Shown: positions 10,849 through 19,990 of the stretch, piece by piece
Layout of the letters: each line of letters begins with the position of its first letter
Numbering within the stretch: the first letter of the stretch is position 1
Assembly (NCBI RefSeq): GCF_039614715.1
Contig: NZ_CP154857.1
Location: 3,224,001-3,288,000, forward strand
From: Microbacterium sp. AZCO
Lineage (GTDB): Bacteria; Actinomycetota; Actinomycetes; Actinomycetales; Microbacteriaceae
Length of the DNA: 64,000 nucleotides
Reading direction: 5' to 3'
Notes under the pieces: generated by a model
What the model saw: only the letters and a program-made list of their open reading frames with translations
The model's database searches: none
What the model was told of the DNA's origin: nothing
Program-made: the position numbers and the translations under genes

Positions 10849-11937
10849 CTAGCGGATCGAATCCCGGTCGGCGTCGTCCGTGCCGTCGTCCGAGGCCTGG
10901 TCGAAGGCGCGGTCCCAGTCCTGCAGCTCCTTGCGGCGGCCGATGAGACCATCGAGCGAGACCTGGAAGTGCAGGCCGCGACGCGCGTTGACCTGCTTGA
11001 TGTTCTCGACGAGCTCCTCCGAGACGCCGGTCAGCGCTCCCTCGACCTCGCGCACGCGGTCGTCGGGGTCGTCCCACAGGTGCGGGTGGGTCAGGATGTC
11101 GAGCAGGTAGTCGCGGTTGAGCGCGGCCGTGAGCTTGCGGAGCTTGTCGTCGTACTCGACCGACGCGACGTAGACCTGGTCGTCGGCGCTGCGCTTGTCG
11201 AGGCGCGCGAAGAGCTCGGAGACGTTGTCGGCGAGCACCGCGATCTCCTGCGAGGTGCGGGCGGCGGTCTCGTTTCCGGATGCCCCGACCGCCGCGTACT
11301 CGCCCACGAGGCCGCGGAGTGCGGCGACCTGGGTGTCGACGCCTTCGGGCAGCGTGCGGGGCTCGTCGCGGTCTCCTCGACGCCGCCGGACGACCGCGAT
11401 GACGGCGATCCCTGCGCCCAGAAGCGCCGCGACGGCGAGCGCAAGACCCACGACGAGCCCGCCGTCGACGCCGCCGCCGCTCGCCTCGGCCGGGGTGGCA
11501 GCGACGATCTGCTGCACCGTCTGGGAGAGCGCGTCGTCGACCGACGCGGGGTGGGCCTGCTCCGCCTCGTTGGCGATGCGCAGCGCCTCGCCCTTGCCGA
11601 GCGCGCTGGAGCCCGCGGCGACATCGTTGCCGACGGCGACGACGATCGTCTCGTACTGGCCGTTCGTCCGGTCGGCGAGGGCCCGCACCATCGCGTTGGC
11701 GTCCGCCTCGGTCGAGGCGATGTCGGGCAGCACCGCGACCGCGATCGAGGCATCCCCGATCTCCTGACTGAGCTCACCGGCGAGCTGCGCCGCCCCGTCC
11801 ACCTCACCGGACACGTACACGTTGCTCGTGGAGAGGCCGTCGGCGGCGTCGTCGATGAAGGGCCCGCCCGGCCCGGCGGCGGGGACGCCGAGGGCGAGCG
11901 CACCGGTCACGAGCAGGGCGGCGAAGAAGGATGGCAC
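10849..11937 (-). CDS. TPM-like domain membrane protein
   Basis: I chose the GTG at 11937, which has GGAGG 9 nt upstream and lies 20 bp after the stop of the VWA lipoprotein gene; the longer frame would overlap that gene. The 362-residue product has an N-terminal signal segment. An extracytoplasmic domain at residues about 25-125 (FIDDAADGL at its start, then IAVAVLPDI) resembles TPM/YgcG-type domains. A transmembrane helix lies near residues 161-183, followed by RRRRGD and a cytoplasmic, probably helical tail. Pairing with a VWA lipoprotein suggests an envelope or chaperone-like module. The exact function is unknown. Confidence 0.65.
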   Translation of the reverse strand: MPSFFAALLVTGALALGVPAAGPGGPFIDDAADGLSTSNVYVSGEVDGAAQLAGELSQEIGDASIAVAVLPDIASTEADANAMVRALADRTNGQYETIVVAVGNDVAAGSSALGKGEALRIANEAEQAHPASVDDALSQTVQQIVAATPAEASGGGVDGGLVVGLALAVAALLGAGIAVIAVVRRRRGDRDEPRTLPEGVDTQVAALRGLVGEYAAVGASGNETAARTSQEIAVLADNVSELFARLDKRSADDQVYVASVEYDDKLRKLTAALNRDYLLDILTHPHLWDDPDDRVREVEGALTGVSEELVENIKQVNARRGLHFQVSLDGLIGRRKELQDWDRAFDQASDDGTDDADRDSIR

Positions 11938-11957
11938 CTGGGTCGTCCTCCCCGCGA

Positions 11958-13829
11958 CTAGAAGTTGTTGATGACCGAGGCGAAGACGAGGTCGATCTTC
12001 GCGGGATCCGACGCGTCGAACCACTGGCCGCCGGTCGCCTCCGCGATGCGCTGCAGAGCGGTGGTGTCGGCACCTTCACCGTACGCGATGGGGAAGATGC
12101 GCACGGGCGCCGCATCGCCGCCCTCGCGGGAGGCCTTGCCGATCTTCGTGATGAGCGAGTCGAGCGACATCTGGGAGTCGGTGTCCTGCCCGTCCGACAG
12201 CACGACGATCGCGTTGATGCGGCCCGGCTCGGCGCGCTGCTTCATCTCGTCGTAGGCCGCGGCGATCGCATCGTAGAGCGGGGTGCCCTGACGGTTGGAG
12301 AACCGCAGGTCGTCGAGCGACGACTGCAGGCTCTCGAGGTCGGACCCGAGCGGCGCGATGTCGCGCAGGGTCGCGATATTGCCGCCGGGCCCCGAATCCA
12401 GGCCCGTCGTGAAGGCCCATACGCCCACCTCGTCGGAGCGGCGGAAATGGCCGAGGGTCGTCTGGGCGCCCTCGATGGCGCCGTCGAGCTTGGAGCGGCC
12501 GTCGCCGATCGGCTCGTCCATCGAGCCGGAGATGTCGATGACCTCGAGCACCGACGAGGGCTTGCGGATCTGCGTCCACTGGTCGATCGCCGCCGAGACC
12601 ACGTCGACGTCGGGCTTGGGCAGCGACACGGCCGGCTGGGCGGGGTCGACACCGTACTTCTCCGTGAAGAGCTTCCCGAGCGGCACGGAGTCGTCGAGGG
12701 GGCGGAAGCCATAGTCGGGCAGGATCTTCTGCGCCGCCTCGGTCTTGAGGAACGCGGCGAAGGCGAGGCCGGCCTCACGCTGCGCGTCGGTCACCCAGTC
12801 GGCGCCGAGCACGGTGATGGGGTTGTCCGACCACATCGATCCGCCGGCGGGGTAGATCGCGACGAGCTTCTCCTTGGGCGCCGTGAGCTTCTCGCCGGGC
12901 TGCACCGTGTGCGAGTCGGGGTTGCCCTGGTTGTAGTTGAGGAGGGAGGTCTCCTCGATCGCGATCGCCGAGACGTAGCCGGAGCCGTTCGACCCCTTCT
13001 GCGTCTGGTCGTAGAGGCGCTTGAGCACCTTGCCGGTCGTGTCGCCGTAGTGGATGACGCACTCCTCGAAGAGGCGCGAGAAATCCGCCGCGGCCGCGAC
13101 GTCGTCGGTCGTGAGGTCGGCGCTCTTGCCGGACGCCTCGTAGGACTGCATGAGGATCGCCGACAGTCCCGTCGTCGAGGTGTTGGGGTTCGTCTTCGAG
13201 ATCTTGAACGAGCCCCACAGCGACTTGCCGACGCTCCCCCATCCCGCCGGGTCGGCGCAGAGATTCGCGAAGTCGGAGATGCCGATCTCAGCCGACGGCC
13301 AGCCGAGCGCCTTCGCCATCGTCTCGGGCACCCCGAAGACCACGGGGGTGTGCGTGAACGACTCGGGCTCGCCGACGAGAGAGGGGGATGCCGCGGCCGC
13401 GACGCGATCGGTCCACACCGTCGACGCGGGCGACCAGAGCGTCGGCCAGCGCCGCGTGTTCTCGTCGGGCCAGTCCTCGCCGCTCGTGAGGTAGCGGGTC
13501 GCGTCGCCCGACGAGACGTTGATGGGATGCACCGTGGCGCACGTGTCGAGCGCCTTGTGCTGCGGCGACTCCTTGAAGGCGTCGGCCAGCGCGTCGAGCA
13601 TGTTGACCTTCTCCGACGACGTCGCCACGACGACGTTCGTGCAGCCGTCGTCGGCGAAGTCGCCGCCGTCGTCGGCCTGCTGCGGCGCGTCGGAGCCGAA
13701 GCATCCCGTCAGCACGATGAGAGCCGTCACGGCGAGCGCCGACACTCCCCCGATCCGCGCGGAGACGCCGCGTCTCGGAGAGGGCGAGGGATCTGAACCG
13801 GCGAGGGTGCGCCGTGTGCCGGCCATCAT
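11958..13829 (-). CDS. Lipoprotein: substrate-binding-like domain fused to von Willebrand factor A domain
   Basis: The ATG at 13829 (or 13826) has no Shine-Dalgarno but has TATGCT 6 nt upstream, consistent with a leaderless mRNA. The 623-residue protein has a lipobox (LTGC, Cys 43), so it is probably attached to the outer face of the membrane. Residues about 60-395 look like a type-2 periplasmic binding fold. Residues about 425-610 are a VWA domain with an intact MIDAS motif (DISGSM, from residue 432). VWA domains bind partner proteins in a metal-dependent way. The downstream TPM-like gene is 20 bp away and is probably a partner. The ligand is unknown. Confidence 0.8.
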   Translation of the reverse strand: MMAGTRRTLAGSDPSPSPRRGVSARIGGVSALAVTALIVLTGCFGSDAPQQADDGGDFADDGCTNVVVATSSEKVNMLDALADAFKESPQHKALDTCATVHPINVSSGDATRYLTSGEDWPDENTRRWPTLWSPASTVWTDRVAAAASPSLVGEPESFTHTPVVFGVPETMAKALGWPSAEIGISDFANLCADPAGWGSVGKSLWGSFKISKTNPNTSTTGLSAILMQSYEASGKSADLTTDDVAAAADFSRLFEECVIHYGDTTGKVLKRLYDQTQKGSNGSGYVSAIAIEETSLLNYNQGNPDSHTVQPGEKLTAPKEKLVAIYPAGGSMWSDNPITVLGADWVTDAQREAGLAFAAFLKTEAAQKILPDYGFRPLDDSVPLGKLFTEKYGVDPAQPAVSLPKPDVDVVSAAIDQWTQIRKPSSVLEVIDISGSMDEPIGDGRSKLDGAIEGAQTTLGHFRRSDEVGVWAFTTGLDSGPGGNIATLRDIAPLGSDLESLQSSLDDLRFSNRQGTPLYDAIAAAYDEMKQRAEPGRINAIVVLSDGQDTDSQMSLDSLITKIGKASREGGDAAPVRIFPIAYGEGADTTALQRIAEATGGQWFDASDPAKIDLVFASVINNF

Positions 13830-13887
13830 GGGGACAGCATAGAGCGCGCGATACACGACCGCATCGCGCGCTCGGCAGCCTGATCGC

Positions 13888-14256
13888 TCAGCGGACGAAC
13901 GGGATGGTCAGGGGGTAGGTGTACCACTGCCCGGAACCGGCTTTCACGGCCGCGACGATCGGGAAGACGATCGCCAGGATGCCGGCGGCGATGAGGATCG
14001 GGATGCCGATGAGCACGATCGACAGGATGCCGCCCACGATCCACACGATGAGCAGCGTCAGCTGGAAGTTGAGCGCCGTCGCCGTGTGGGCGCGCACGAA
14101 AGGACCGCGATCCTTGAGGACGAGGTAGCCGATGAGCGCGGGGACGAAGCTGAAGAAGAGGCCTCCCAGATTCACGAGCACCGCCCACAGCTTCTCGTCG
14201 GCGGGGTTCATGGGGGCGGGTGCGCCGCCGTACGGCTGAGGGTTCGGGTAGGTCAT
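13888..14256 (-). CDS. DUF4870-family small membrane protein
   Basis: The ATG at 14256 with TACTCT 6 nt upstream (leaderless pattern) gives 122 residues. A short Pro/Gly/Tyr-rich tail is followed by three hydrophobic helices (LWAVLVNLGGLFFSF, then TLLIVWIVGGILSIV, then AAGILAIVFPIVAAV). FVRAHTATALNFQ between the first two is the DUF4870 hallmark (residues near 58-70). It is an integral membrane protein of unknown function, transcribed alone. Confidence 0.85.
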   Translation of the reverse strand: MTYPNPQPYGGAPAPMNPADEKLWAVLVNLGGLFFSFVPALIGYLVLKDRGPFVRAHTATALNFQLTLLIVWIVGGILSIVLIGIPILIAAGILAIVFPIVAAVKAGSGQWYTYPLTIPFVR

Positions 14257-14321
14257 GGCACCAGAGTAAAGGGACTGCGGCGGGCCCACCCGGGGGTCAT
14301 CCCCAGTCTTCGCGTGGGTTA

Positions 14322-15647
14322 TCAGACGCGCCGGAGGGCGTCAGCCCCGAGCTCAGCGATCGAGGTGTGCCCCGCGAGGCCGAGCGTGATGTCGAGCTCG
14401 GCGAGGATGTTGCGCACCACCTCGCGCACCCCCGCCTCCCCCGCGATCGCGAGGCCGTAGGAGTACGGCCGTCCGATGGCGACGGCGGTGGCGCCGAGGG
14501 CGAGCGCGATGACGGCATCCGCTCCCCCGCGCACGCCGGAGTCGAAGACGACCGGCACGCGTCCGGCGACCCGCTCGACGACGTCGGGCAGGGCGTCGAG
14601 CGTCGGCACGGACCGGTCGATCTGGCGGCCGCCGTGATTGGAGACCCATACGCCGTCGACGCCGGCGTCGAGCGCGCGCGACGCGTCGTCGGGATGCACG
14701 ATGCCCTTCAGGAGGATCGGCAGGCTCGTCCACTCGCGCGCCTTCCCGAGGTCGCTCCACGTGAGCGCGGGCGTCGAGAACACGTCGAGGAACGTCTCGA
14801 CGGCGGCCCGCGGCAGCGGCGAGCGGAGGCTCGCCCGCAGGCCCTCGCCGGTGACCGCCGCACCCTTGCGCGCGATGGAGAGCCCGGCCGCGACGGTCTT
14901 TCGGGTCAGCCTCACGCGCTCGCTCCCCGCGCCGACCGTGGAGCTGGTCAGACGCTGCCGCACGAGATCGAGGAAGACCGGGTCGCTCGTGTACTGCGCG
15001 ATGCCGAGGCCGCGCGTGAACGGCAGGTAAGCGAGGTCGAGGTCGCGCGTGCGCCAGCCGAGCAGGTGCGTGTCGAGCGTGACGACGACCGCTTCGCAGC
15101 CGGATGTCTCGGCCCGCCGCAGCAGCGACGCGTTGAGCTCGTCGGACGCCGACCAGTAGAGCTGGAACAACCGCGAGCCGTCGGGGGCGGCATCCCGGAT
15201 CGTCTCCAGGGGGAAGGAGGCCTGATTCGACAGCGTGAAGGGGACACCGAGGGATGCCGCGGCCCGCGCGACCGCGAGGTCGGCCTCCGCGTGCGCCATC
15301 TCCATGACGCCGAGCGGTGCGAGGACGAGCGGCGTGGGCCGGCGTCGACCGAGGAAGTCGATCGAGAGGTCGCGCTCGGACACGTCGCGGAGCGGGCGCG
15401 GCCACACCTGCCACCGCTCGAACGCCTCACGGTTGGCGGCCATCGTGCGCTCGGCGCCGGCGCCGCCCGCGATGTAGGCGAAGGCCTCGGCGCTGAGCGC
15501 GCGACGCGCGGCCTTCTCGAGGCCCGCAGCGTCGACCGGCACGCGAGGCCGGGCGCCGCTGATGCCAGCGCGATAGATGTCGGACTGGGTGCGGCGGGAG
15601 ATCCCGCGCGCGGCCGCGGCGGGGTCGTCCGGAGCGACGATGCTCAT
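14322..15647 (-). CDS. FMN-dependent alpha-hydroxy-acid oxidase, lactate 2-monooxygenase type
   Basis: A 441-residue FMN enzyme of the glycolate oxidase/lactate dehydrogenase superfamily. SNHGGRQID with the catalytic His and FMN-contacting Arg, the following DALPDVVERV helix, and FDSGVRGGADAVIALALGA (phosphate site) are in the expected C-terminal order. Early residues (AFAYIAGGAGAE, then VWPRPLRD) also fit. The overall pattern is closest to mycobacterial lactate 2-monooxygenase (L-lactate + O2 to acetate + CO2 + water), though other 2-hydroxy acids are possible. The start ATG has TAGGCT 6 nt upstream and no Shine-Dalgarno. Confidence 0.85.
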   Translation of the reverse strand: MSIVAPDDPAAAARGISRRTQSDIYRAGISGARPRVPVDAAGLEKAARRALSAEAFAYIAGGAGAERTMAANREAFERWQVWPRPLRDVSERDLSIDFLGRRRPTPLVLAPLGVMEMAHAEADLAVARAAASLGVPFTLSNQASFPLETIRDAAPDGSRLFQLYWSASDELNASLLRRAETSGCEAVVVTLDTHLLGWRTRDLDLAYLPFTRGLGIAQYTSDPVFLDLVRQRLTSSTVGAGSERVRLTRKTVAAGLSIARKGAAVTGEGLRASLRSPLPRAAVETFLDVFSTPALTWSDLGKAREWTSLPILLKGIVHPDDASRALDAGVDGVWVSNHGGRQIDRSVPTLDALPDVVERVAGRVPVVFDSGVRGGADAVIALALGATAVAIGRPYSYGLAIAGEAGVREVVRNILAELDITLGLAGHTSIAELGADALRRV

Positions 15648-15678
15648 GCCGCCAGCCTATGGTCGCCCCGCGGCGAGG

Positions 15679-16545
15679 TCAGGACCCGAACCCGCACCAC
15701 GCGCCCACCCACGTGAGGATCGCGCCGCGCATGTCCTCGCTCGCGGCGAGCTCGATCTGGCCCGGTGCGCCGTCGACGTCGACGTCGAGGGTGAAGACGG
15801 TGCCGCGTTTGTCCTCCTGCACGGCGTGCGGGTCGCAGCGCAGCGGCTCGATCGGCACGTGGACCTCGACGGTGTCGGTGTCGCCCTCCGCGATCGCGAC
15901 GCCGAGCGGGAACGTCTCGACGTCGTCGCCCGCGAACGTCAGCAGGTTCGTCGCGTGCATCGCATCGAGCGCGGCGGATGCCTTGCCGGTCGGCACGACC
16001 GTGAGTGTCAGGTCGGCCGGCTCGCCCGGGGGCGAGGGGGTGAAGGACGAGAAGGAGACGTCGGCGGCGGCGGCGAGCGCGGCGGCGCGGCACTCCCGCT
16101 CGTGGAGCGCCGGCACGAACGACAGCGTGTCGGGGAGGTCGGCCGACGCCGTCCCGGAGCCGTCCTCGAGCGACCAGTCGAACGTCACGGTCGCCGGCGC
16201 GTCGTCGGGCGCGGGGCACGCGGCGGGTGGGAGCTGGATCGTGATCGCGACGCTCGTGCCCGGCTGGATGCGGCTGTCCCGATGATGCACGCGCTCGGCC
16301 TGCTCGGCGAAGCGCGGATCGTCGACGTGCAGCTCGCCGACCGTCAGCACGGACCCCGTGCCGTTCGTCACCATGACCTGCGCCTGCCGGCCGGCGACGT
16401 CGGATCGCAGCTGCTCGAGCGCGACCGTCACGCCCGCGGGAGCCGCGGTCGAGGACGGCGTCGCGGGCGTGGCATCCAGGGGACTCGTGCACGACGTGAG
16501 CAGGAGGGCGAGTGACGCGGCGGCGAGGACGGAGGCCGCGCGCAT
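15679..16545 (-). CDS. Putative lipoprotein of unknown function
   Basis: The ATG at 16545 overlaps the stop of the upstream menC-like gene (TGATG), implying translational coupling. The 288-residue protein has a typical lipoprotein signal (LALLLTSC, lipid-modified Cys near residue 19) and a Ser/Thr/Ala/Pro linker. Two beta-rich segments follow, each with scattered cysteines near the C-terminus. No enzymatic motif is visible. Coupling to an enolase-superfamily gene may be incidental. I do not recognise the family. Confidence 0.65.
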   Translation of the reverse strand: MRAASVLAAASLALLLTSCTSPLDATPATPSSTAAPAGVTVALEQLRSDVAGRQAQVMVTNGTGSVLTVGELHVDDPRFAEQAERVHHRDSRIQPGTSVAITIQLPPAACPAPDDAPATVTFDWSLEDGSGTASADLPDTLSFVPALHERECRAAALAAAADVSFSSFTPSPPGEPADLTLTVVPTGKASAALDAMHATNLLTFAGDDVETFPLGVAIAEGDTDTVEVHVPIEPLRCDPHAVQEDKRGTVFTLDVDVDGAPGQIELAASEDMRGAILTWVGAWCGFGS

Positions 16546-17678
16546 CAGGCCCTCACGACGGTCCGCTCGACCGTGAACTCCTCGAGGGCGCTGTGGTCGA
16601 TCTCGACGCCCAGGCCGGGATCGGTCGGCACGCGGACGTGGCCGTCCTCCAGCACGGCGGGCTCGGTGACGATGTCGCGGTGATAGAACCGGCTCGACGC
16701 CGAGACGTCGCCGGGCAGCGTGAAGCCCGGCAGGGCGGCGAGCGCGGCGTTCGCGGCGCGGCCGATGCCCGTCTCGAGCATCCCGCCGCACCAGACCGGC
16801 ACCCCGGCATCCCGGCACAGATCGTGGATGCGGACGGCTTCGAGGTAGCCGCCGACCCGCCCGGCCTTGATGTTGACGATGGATGCCGACCCCAGCGCGA
16901 GCGCGTCGGTCGCCGCTTTCCGCGACACGATCGACTCGTCGAGGCAGACGGGAGTCGTGAGGTGCCGTGCGAGCGTCGCGTGGTCGACGATGTCGTCCTC
17001 CTGCAGCGGCTGCTCGATGAGCAGGAGCTCGAAGCGGTCGAGCTCGGCGAGGGTGTCGATGTCGGCGAGCGTGTACGCCGAATTGGCGTCGACCTGCAGC
17101 GGGATGCCGCCGAACGCATCGCGCACGGCGGCGGTGTCGGCGACGTCGCGTCCGGGCTTGATCTTGATCTTGATGCGGACGTAGCCCTCGTCGAGGTACC
17201 CCCGGACCGTCTCGACGAGCGCGTCGGGATCGCGCTGGATGCCGACGCTCACGCCGCTTGGGACGCGGTCCACAACGGCGCCGAAGTACTCGCCGAGCGA
17301 CCGCGCCTCGGCGCGCAGCGCGGCGTCGAGCACGGCCAGCTCGAGGCCCGCCTTCGCCATGCGGTGACCGACGAAGGGCTCGAGGAGGCTCGTGATCTCC
17401 TCCGGTGCGACCGTGCGACGACTCAGGAGCGCGGGGGCGAGGAAGCGGGTCGCGACGTCCCACGCGCCCTGCGTGTACTCGCTCGAGTACAGCGGCTCGG
17501 CCTGCGTGACGATCTCGCCCCAGCCGTCGTCGCCGTCGGTGAGCGCCCGCACGACGATCACCTCACGCACACTCTCGGTGCCGAAGGACGTCGTGAAGGG
17601 CGACACGAGCGGCACGTGCAGCACGCGCAGCTCGAAGCCGTGGAGGGCGATGGATGCCGCGGGCCGGGCGATGGGCAT
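16545..17678 (-). CDS. menC: o-Succinylbenzoate synthase / N-acylamino-acid racemase (enolase superfamily)
   Basis: A 377-residue protein with the full catalytic set of the MenC/NSAR family: Lys pair in KIKPG (K172, K174), metal ligands D197 (VDAN), E222 (IEQP) and D247 (LDES), and the opposite lysine K271 (NIKAGRVGG). In menaquinone synthesis this enzyme dehydrates SHCHC to o-succinylbenzoate; close relatives racemise N-acyl amino acids, and sequence alone rarely separates the two. No other men genes are in the window. The start ATG has TAGCCT 6 nt upstream (leaderless pattern). It is coupled to a downstream lipoprotein gene. Confidence 0.85.
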   Translation of the reverse strand: MPIARPAASIALHGFELRVLHVPLVSPFTTSFGTESVREVIVVRALTDGDDGWGEIVTQAEPLYSSEYTQGAWDVATRFLAPALLSRRTVAPEEITSLLEPFVGHRMAKAGLELAVLDAALRAEARSLGEYFGAVVDRVPSGVSVGIQRDPDALVETVRGYLDEGYVRIKIKIKPGRDVADTAAVRDAFGGIPLQVDANSAYTLADIDTLAELDRFELLLIEQPLQEDDIVDHATLARHLTTPVCLDESIVSRKAATDALALGSASIVNIKAGRVGGYLEAVRIHDLCRDAGVPVWCGGMLETGIGRAANAALAALPGFTLPGDVSASSRFYHRDIVTEPAVLEDGHVRVPTDPGLGVEIDHSALEEFTVERTVVRA

Positions 17679-17713
17679 GCGCTCAGGCTACGCCCCGCCC
17701 CGGAACCCGGTCG

Positions 17714-17728
17714 CTGAGCTTGTCGAAG
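17714..17728. repeat. Dispersed CTGAGCTTGTCGAAG repeat, copy 1
   Basis: A 15-bp motif between two genes. Related copies are at 52140-52154 (one mismatch) and 58350-58363. This short palindrome-prone sequence is recurrent in high-GC genomes; here it marks gene ends. Confidence 0.7.
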
Positions 17729-17754
17729 CGTCGAACGCCCAGCCCGCGAGCAGC

Positions 17755-18528
17755 TCAGTTGAGCGGGCGGGTGCCCTCCGGGATGCCGCCTCCCGCGTGC
17801 ACGTCGCGCACGAGGTCCTGCAGGGCCGTCAGGGCGACGCGCTGCGGGAGCGGTCCGAACGAGACCCGCGCGACGCCGAGCTCCTCGAGCTGCGCGAGAG
17901 GCAGCGAGCCCGGGATGCCGATCACCGAGAGCTTGCGCGGGCCGAAGGCGTCGACGAGCGTGCGCACCTGCGCCTCGTCGAGCCGGCCCGGCACGAACAC
18001 GACGGGCGCGCCCGCCGCGAGGTAGGCCTGCCCGCGGCTGATCGCATCCTCGAGGTTCTGCTCGGGCGTGCGGTCGGCACCGCGCACGAACGCGTCGGTG
18101 CGCGCGTTGAGCACGAACCGGATGCCCTCCGCCTCGCCGGCGGCGAGCGCCGCCTCGACACCCCGCACGGCCTCGTCGAGCGGCTTGAGCTGGTCCTCGA
18201 TGTTCGCCCCGACGACGCCGACGCCGATCGCGCGGCGGATTGTCTCGCCGACGTCGCCGTACCCCGCCTCGAGGTCGGCGGAGACCGGCAGGTCGGTGGC
18301 GCGGACGATGCGGTCGATCGCGTCGAGGTGCAGGTCGAGCGGGATGTTCTCGCCGTCCTCGTAGCCGTGGCTCGCCGCGATCGAGTGGCTGGCCGTGGCG
18401 AGCGCCGTGGTGCCGGGCTCGGCGGCGACCACTTTCGCCGAGATCGGATCCCACACGTTCACGACGGTGAGCAGTGCGGGGTCTTCGTGCAGCGCCAGCA
18501 GGCGGTCGGCCTTCTCGTGGAGTGTCAT
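17755..18528 (-). CDS. Isocitrate lyase / PEP mutase family protein
   Basis: The ATG at 18528 gives 257 residues; a GTG five codons upstream is an alternative. The fold is the PEP mutase/isocitrate lyase TIM barrel: NVWDPISAKVV at the N-terminus, PVSADLEAGYGD (metal-binding Asp) in the middle, then GANIEDQ and VLNARTDAFVRG. The catalytic-loop KKCGH of true isocitrate lyase is absent, placing it in the broad subfamily with oxaloacetate hydrolase or carboxy-PEP mutase-like members. It probably makes or breaks a C-C or P-C bond in a small 2-oxo acid. Substrate unknown. Confidence 0.8.
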   Translation of the reverse strand: MTLHEKADRLLALHEDPALLTVVNVWDPISAKVVAAEPGTTALATASHSIAASHGYEDGENIPLDLHLDAIDRIVRATDLPVSADLEAGYGDVGETIRRAIGVGVVGANIEDQLKPLDEAVRGVEAALAAGEAEGIRFVLNARTDAFVRGADRTPEQNLEDAISRGQAYLAAGAPVVFVPGRLDEAQVRTLVDAFGPRKLSVIGIPGSLPLAQLEELGVARVSFGPLPQRVALTALQDLVRDVHAGGGIPEGTRPLN

Positions 18529-18602
18529 GCTCCGAGTCAACACCGGTCGGGCTCCCCGTCATTCCTCCGGGCGCAGGGTCCGCGGGCGACCGCGTGGACC
18601 GG

Positions 18603-18998
18603 TCAGCCGAAAGGCGATGTCGTGGCCTCGCCGGGCCGCCGCATCCGCAGCTCGGCCGGCGCCGGCCAGGTCAGCTCGAACCGTCCGACCGGCGCGTCGA
18701 TCGCGCCGAAGTCGTCGGTCTGCACGACGACGCGCCCTGCCTCCCGGCCCCGCGCGGGCGTCACCTCGACGAGCTTGACGCGCAGAGGTGCGGCATCCCC
18801 CCTCTCCAGCATCCACAGCTCGGCGAGCCACGAGAGTCCGCCGGTCTCCAGGGCCTCTTCCGCCTCGAGCCAGTCGACGGCGGTGGATGCTTCGCGCCCG
18901 AGCAGGTCGACCGCGACCCAGTCCTCGCCCTCGGGGCGGATCCAGCCGAGCAGCTCGCCGTCGTCGCGGCGGTGGGGAGTCCAGTCGGCGGGCAGCAT
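18603..18998 (-). CDS. Hypothetical protein (131 aa)
   Basis: A small soluble protein rich in Trp, Glu and Leu (DWTPHRRDDGELLGWI at the start). No signal or membrane segment is visible and I do not recognise the family. The ATG has TAGCGT 6 nt upstream and no Shine-Dalgarno, consistent with a leaderless mRNA. It is divergent from the SDR gene at 19178, with the inverted repeat at 19034-19099 between them. Confidence 0.6.
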   Translation of the reverse strand: MLPADWTPHRRDDGELLGWIRPEGEDWVAVDLLGREASTAVDWLEAEEALETGGLSWLAELWMLERGDAAPLRVKLVEVTPARGREAGRVVVQTDDFGAIDAPVGRFELTWPAPAELRMRRPGEATTSPFG

Positions 18999-19033
18999 CC
19001 CGTCACGCTACCGCGGCGGGGTCCGCACCGATG

Positions 19034-19099
19034 GGAGGAGATGACAGACCCGGAGGTGCTGCGCCGCAAGAGGCATCCTCCCGAGCTGTCATCTCCTCC
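19034..19099. repeat. Bipartite intergenic palindrome
   Basis: GGAGGAGATGACAG (19034-19047) is perfectly inverted at 19086-19099 with 38 nt between. After a short mismatched stretch the arms pair again over GGAGG. It lies between two divergently transcribed genes, so it is not a terminator for either. See the related elements at 20950, 25848 and 47774. Confidence 0.85.
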
Positions 19100-19177
19100 G
19101 CAGGCGCTCGCTAACCGATCGCACGCGATGTGTAAACCCCGGGGCAGCGGCGGCCGCGCGCCTCTAGCGTCGCCGAC

Positions 19178-19987
19178 ATGACCAAGACGCAGGAGTTCTT
19201 CCCCCGACACGCCATCGTGACCGCCTCCGACTCGGGCATCGGCCAGGCGACCGCCTGGGCGCTCGCCGACGCGGGGCTCGACGTCGGCATCACGTGGCAC
19301 TCAGACGAGGAGGGCGCGCAGCGCACCGCCGACGGTGTCCGCGAGCGCGGGCGGCACGCCTTCCTCGCCCGGTTCGACGCGACGCAGCTGGAGCGCGTGC
19401 CGCGCGTGATCGAAGACCTCGCCGGTGAGCTCGGCGGCCTCGACGTGTTCGTCAACAACGCCGGCGGCGGATCCGGCGGGCCGGTGCTCGACGTGTCGAT
19501 CGACGACTGGCGCCAGGTCGTCGGCCTGAATCTCGACGGCGCGTTCGCCGGCATGCAGACCGCCGCGCGGCTCATGGTCGACGCCGACGCGGGCGGCCGG
19601 ATCGTGGCCGTGACGAGCGTGCACGAGCATCAGCCGCGGGTGACATCGGCGGCGTACGTCGCCGCCAAGCACGGTCTGGGCGGACTCGTGAAGACGATGG
19701 CTCAGGAGCTCGGCGAGCACGGCATCACGGTCAACGCCGTCGCGCCGGGCGAGATCGCGACTCCTCTCACCGATCAGGATGCCGAGGACGCCGAGCACAC
19801 GCACCGCCCCGGCGTGCCGCTCGGCCGGCCCGGGAAGCCCGAGGAGATCGCCGCCGTCATCGCCTTCCTCGCGTCGCCCGCGGCGAGCTACGTCACGGGC
19901 GCGAGCTGGGCGGTCGACGGCGGGATGCTGCAGATGGGCCCGCAGGCGGGCTCGCACCTCACCAGCGACGACTGGCGCAAGGGCTGA
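19178..19987 (+). CDS. SDR-family oxidoreductase
   Basis: A 269-residue classical short-chain dehydrogenase. The nucleotide-binding glycine motif reads TASDSGIGQ, NNAGG follows near residue 95, and the catalytic YxxxK is YVAAK. ITVNAVAPGEIATPL after the active site and VTGASWAVDGG near the end are standard. It reduces or oxidises a carbonyl/alcohol with NAD(P)H; the substrate is unknown. Start: TAGCGT 7 nt upstream of ATG, no Shine-Dalgarno. Confidence 0.88.
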   Translation: MTKTQEFFPRHAIVTASDSGIGQATAWALADAGLDVGITWHSDEEGAQRTADGVRERGRHAFLARFDATQLERVPRVIEDLAGELGGLDVFVNNAGGGSGGPVLDVSIDDWRQVVGLNLDGAFAGMQTAARLMVDADAGGRIVAVTSVHEHQPRVTSAAYVAAKHGLGGLVKTMAQELGEHGITVNAVAPGEIATPLTDQDAEDAEHTHRPGVPLGRPGKPEEIAAVIAFLASPAASYVTGASWAVDGGMLQMGPQAGSHLTSDDWRKG

Positions 19988-19990
19988 GGC

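Noticed and set aside
15679..17463. 594-residue open frame joining the lipoprotein to upstream sequence
   Set aside because: The upstream part is antisense-like, out-of-frame sequence over menC; the lipoprotein signal at 16545 is a clear start.
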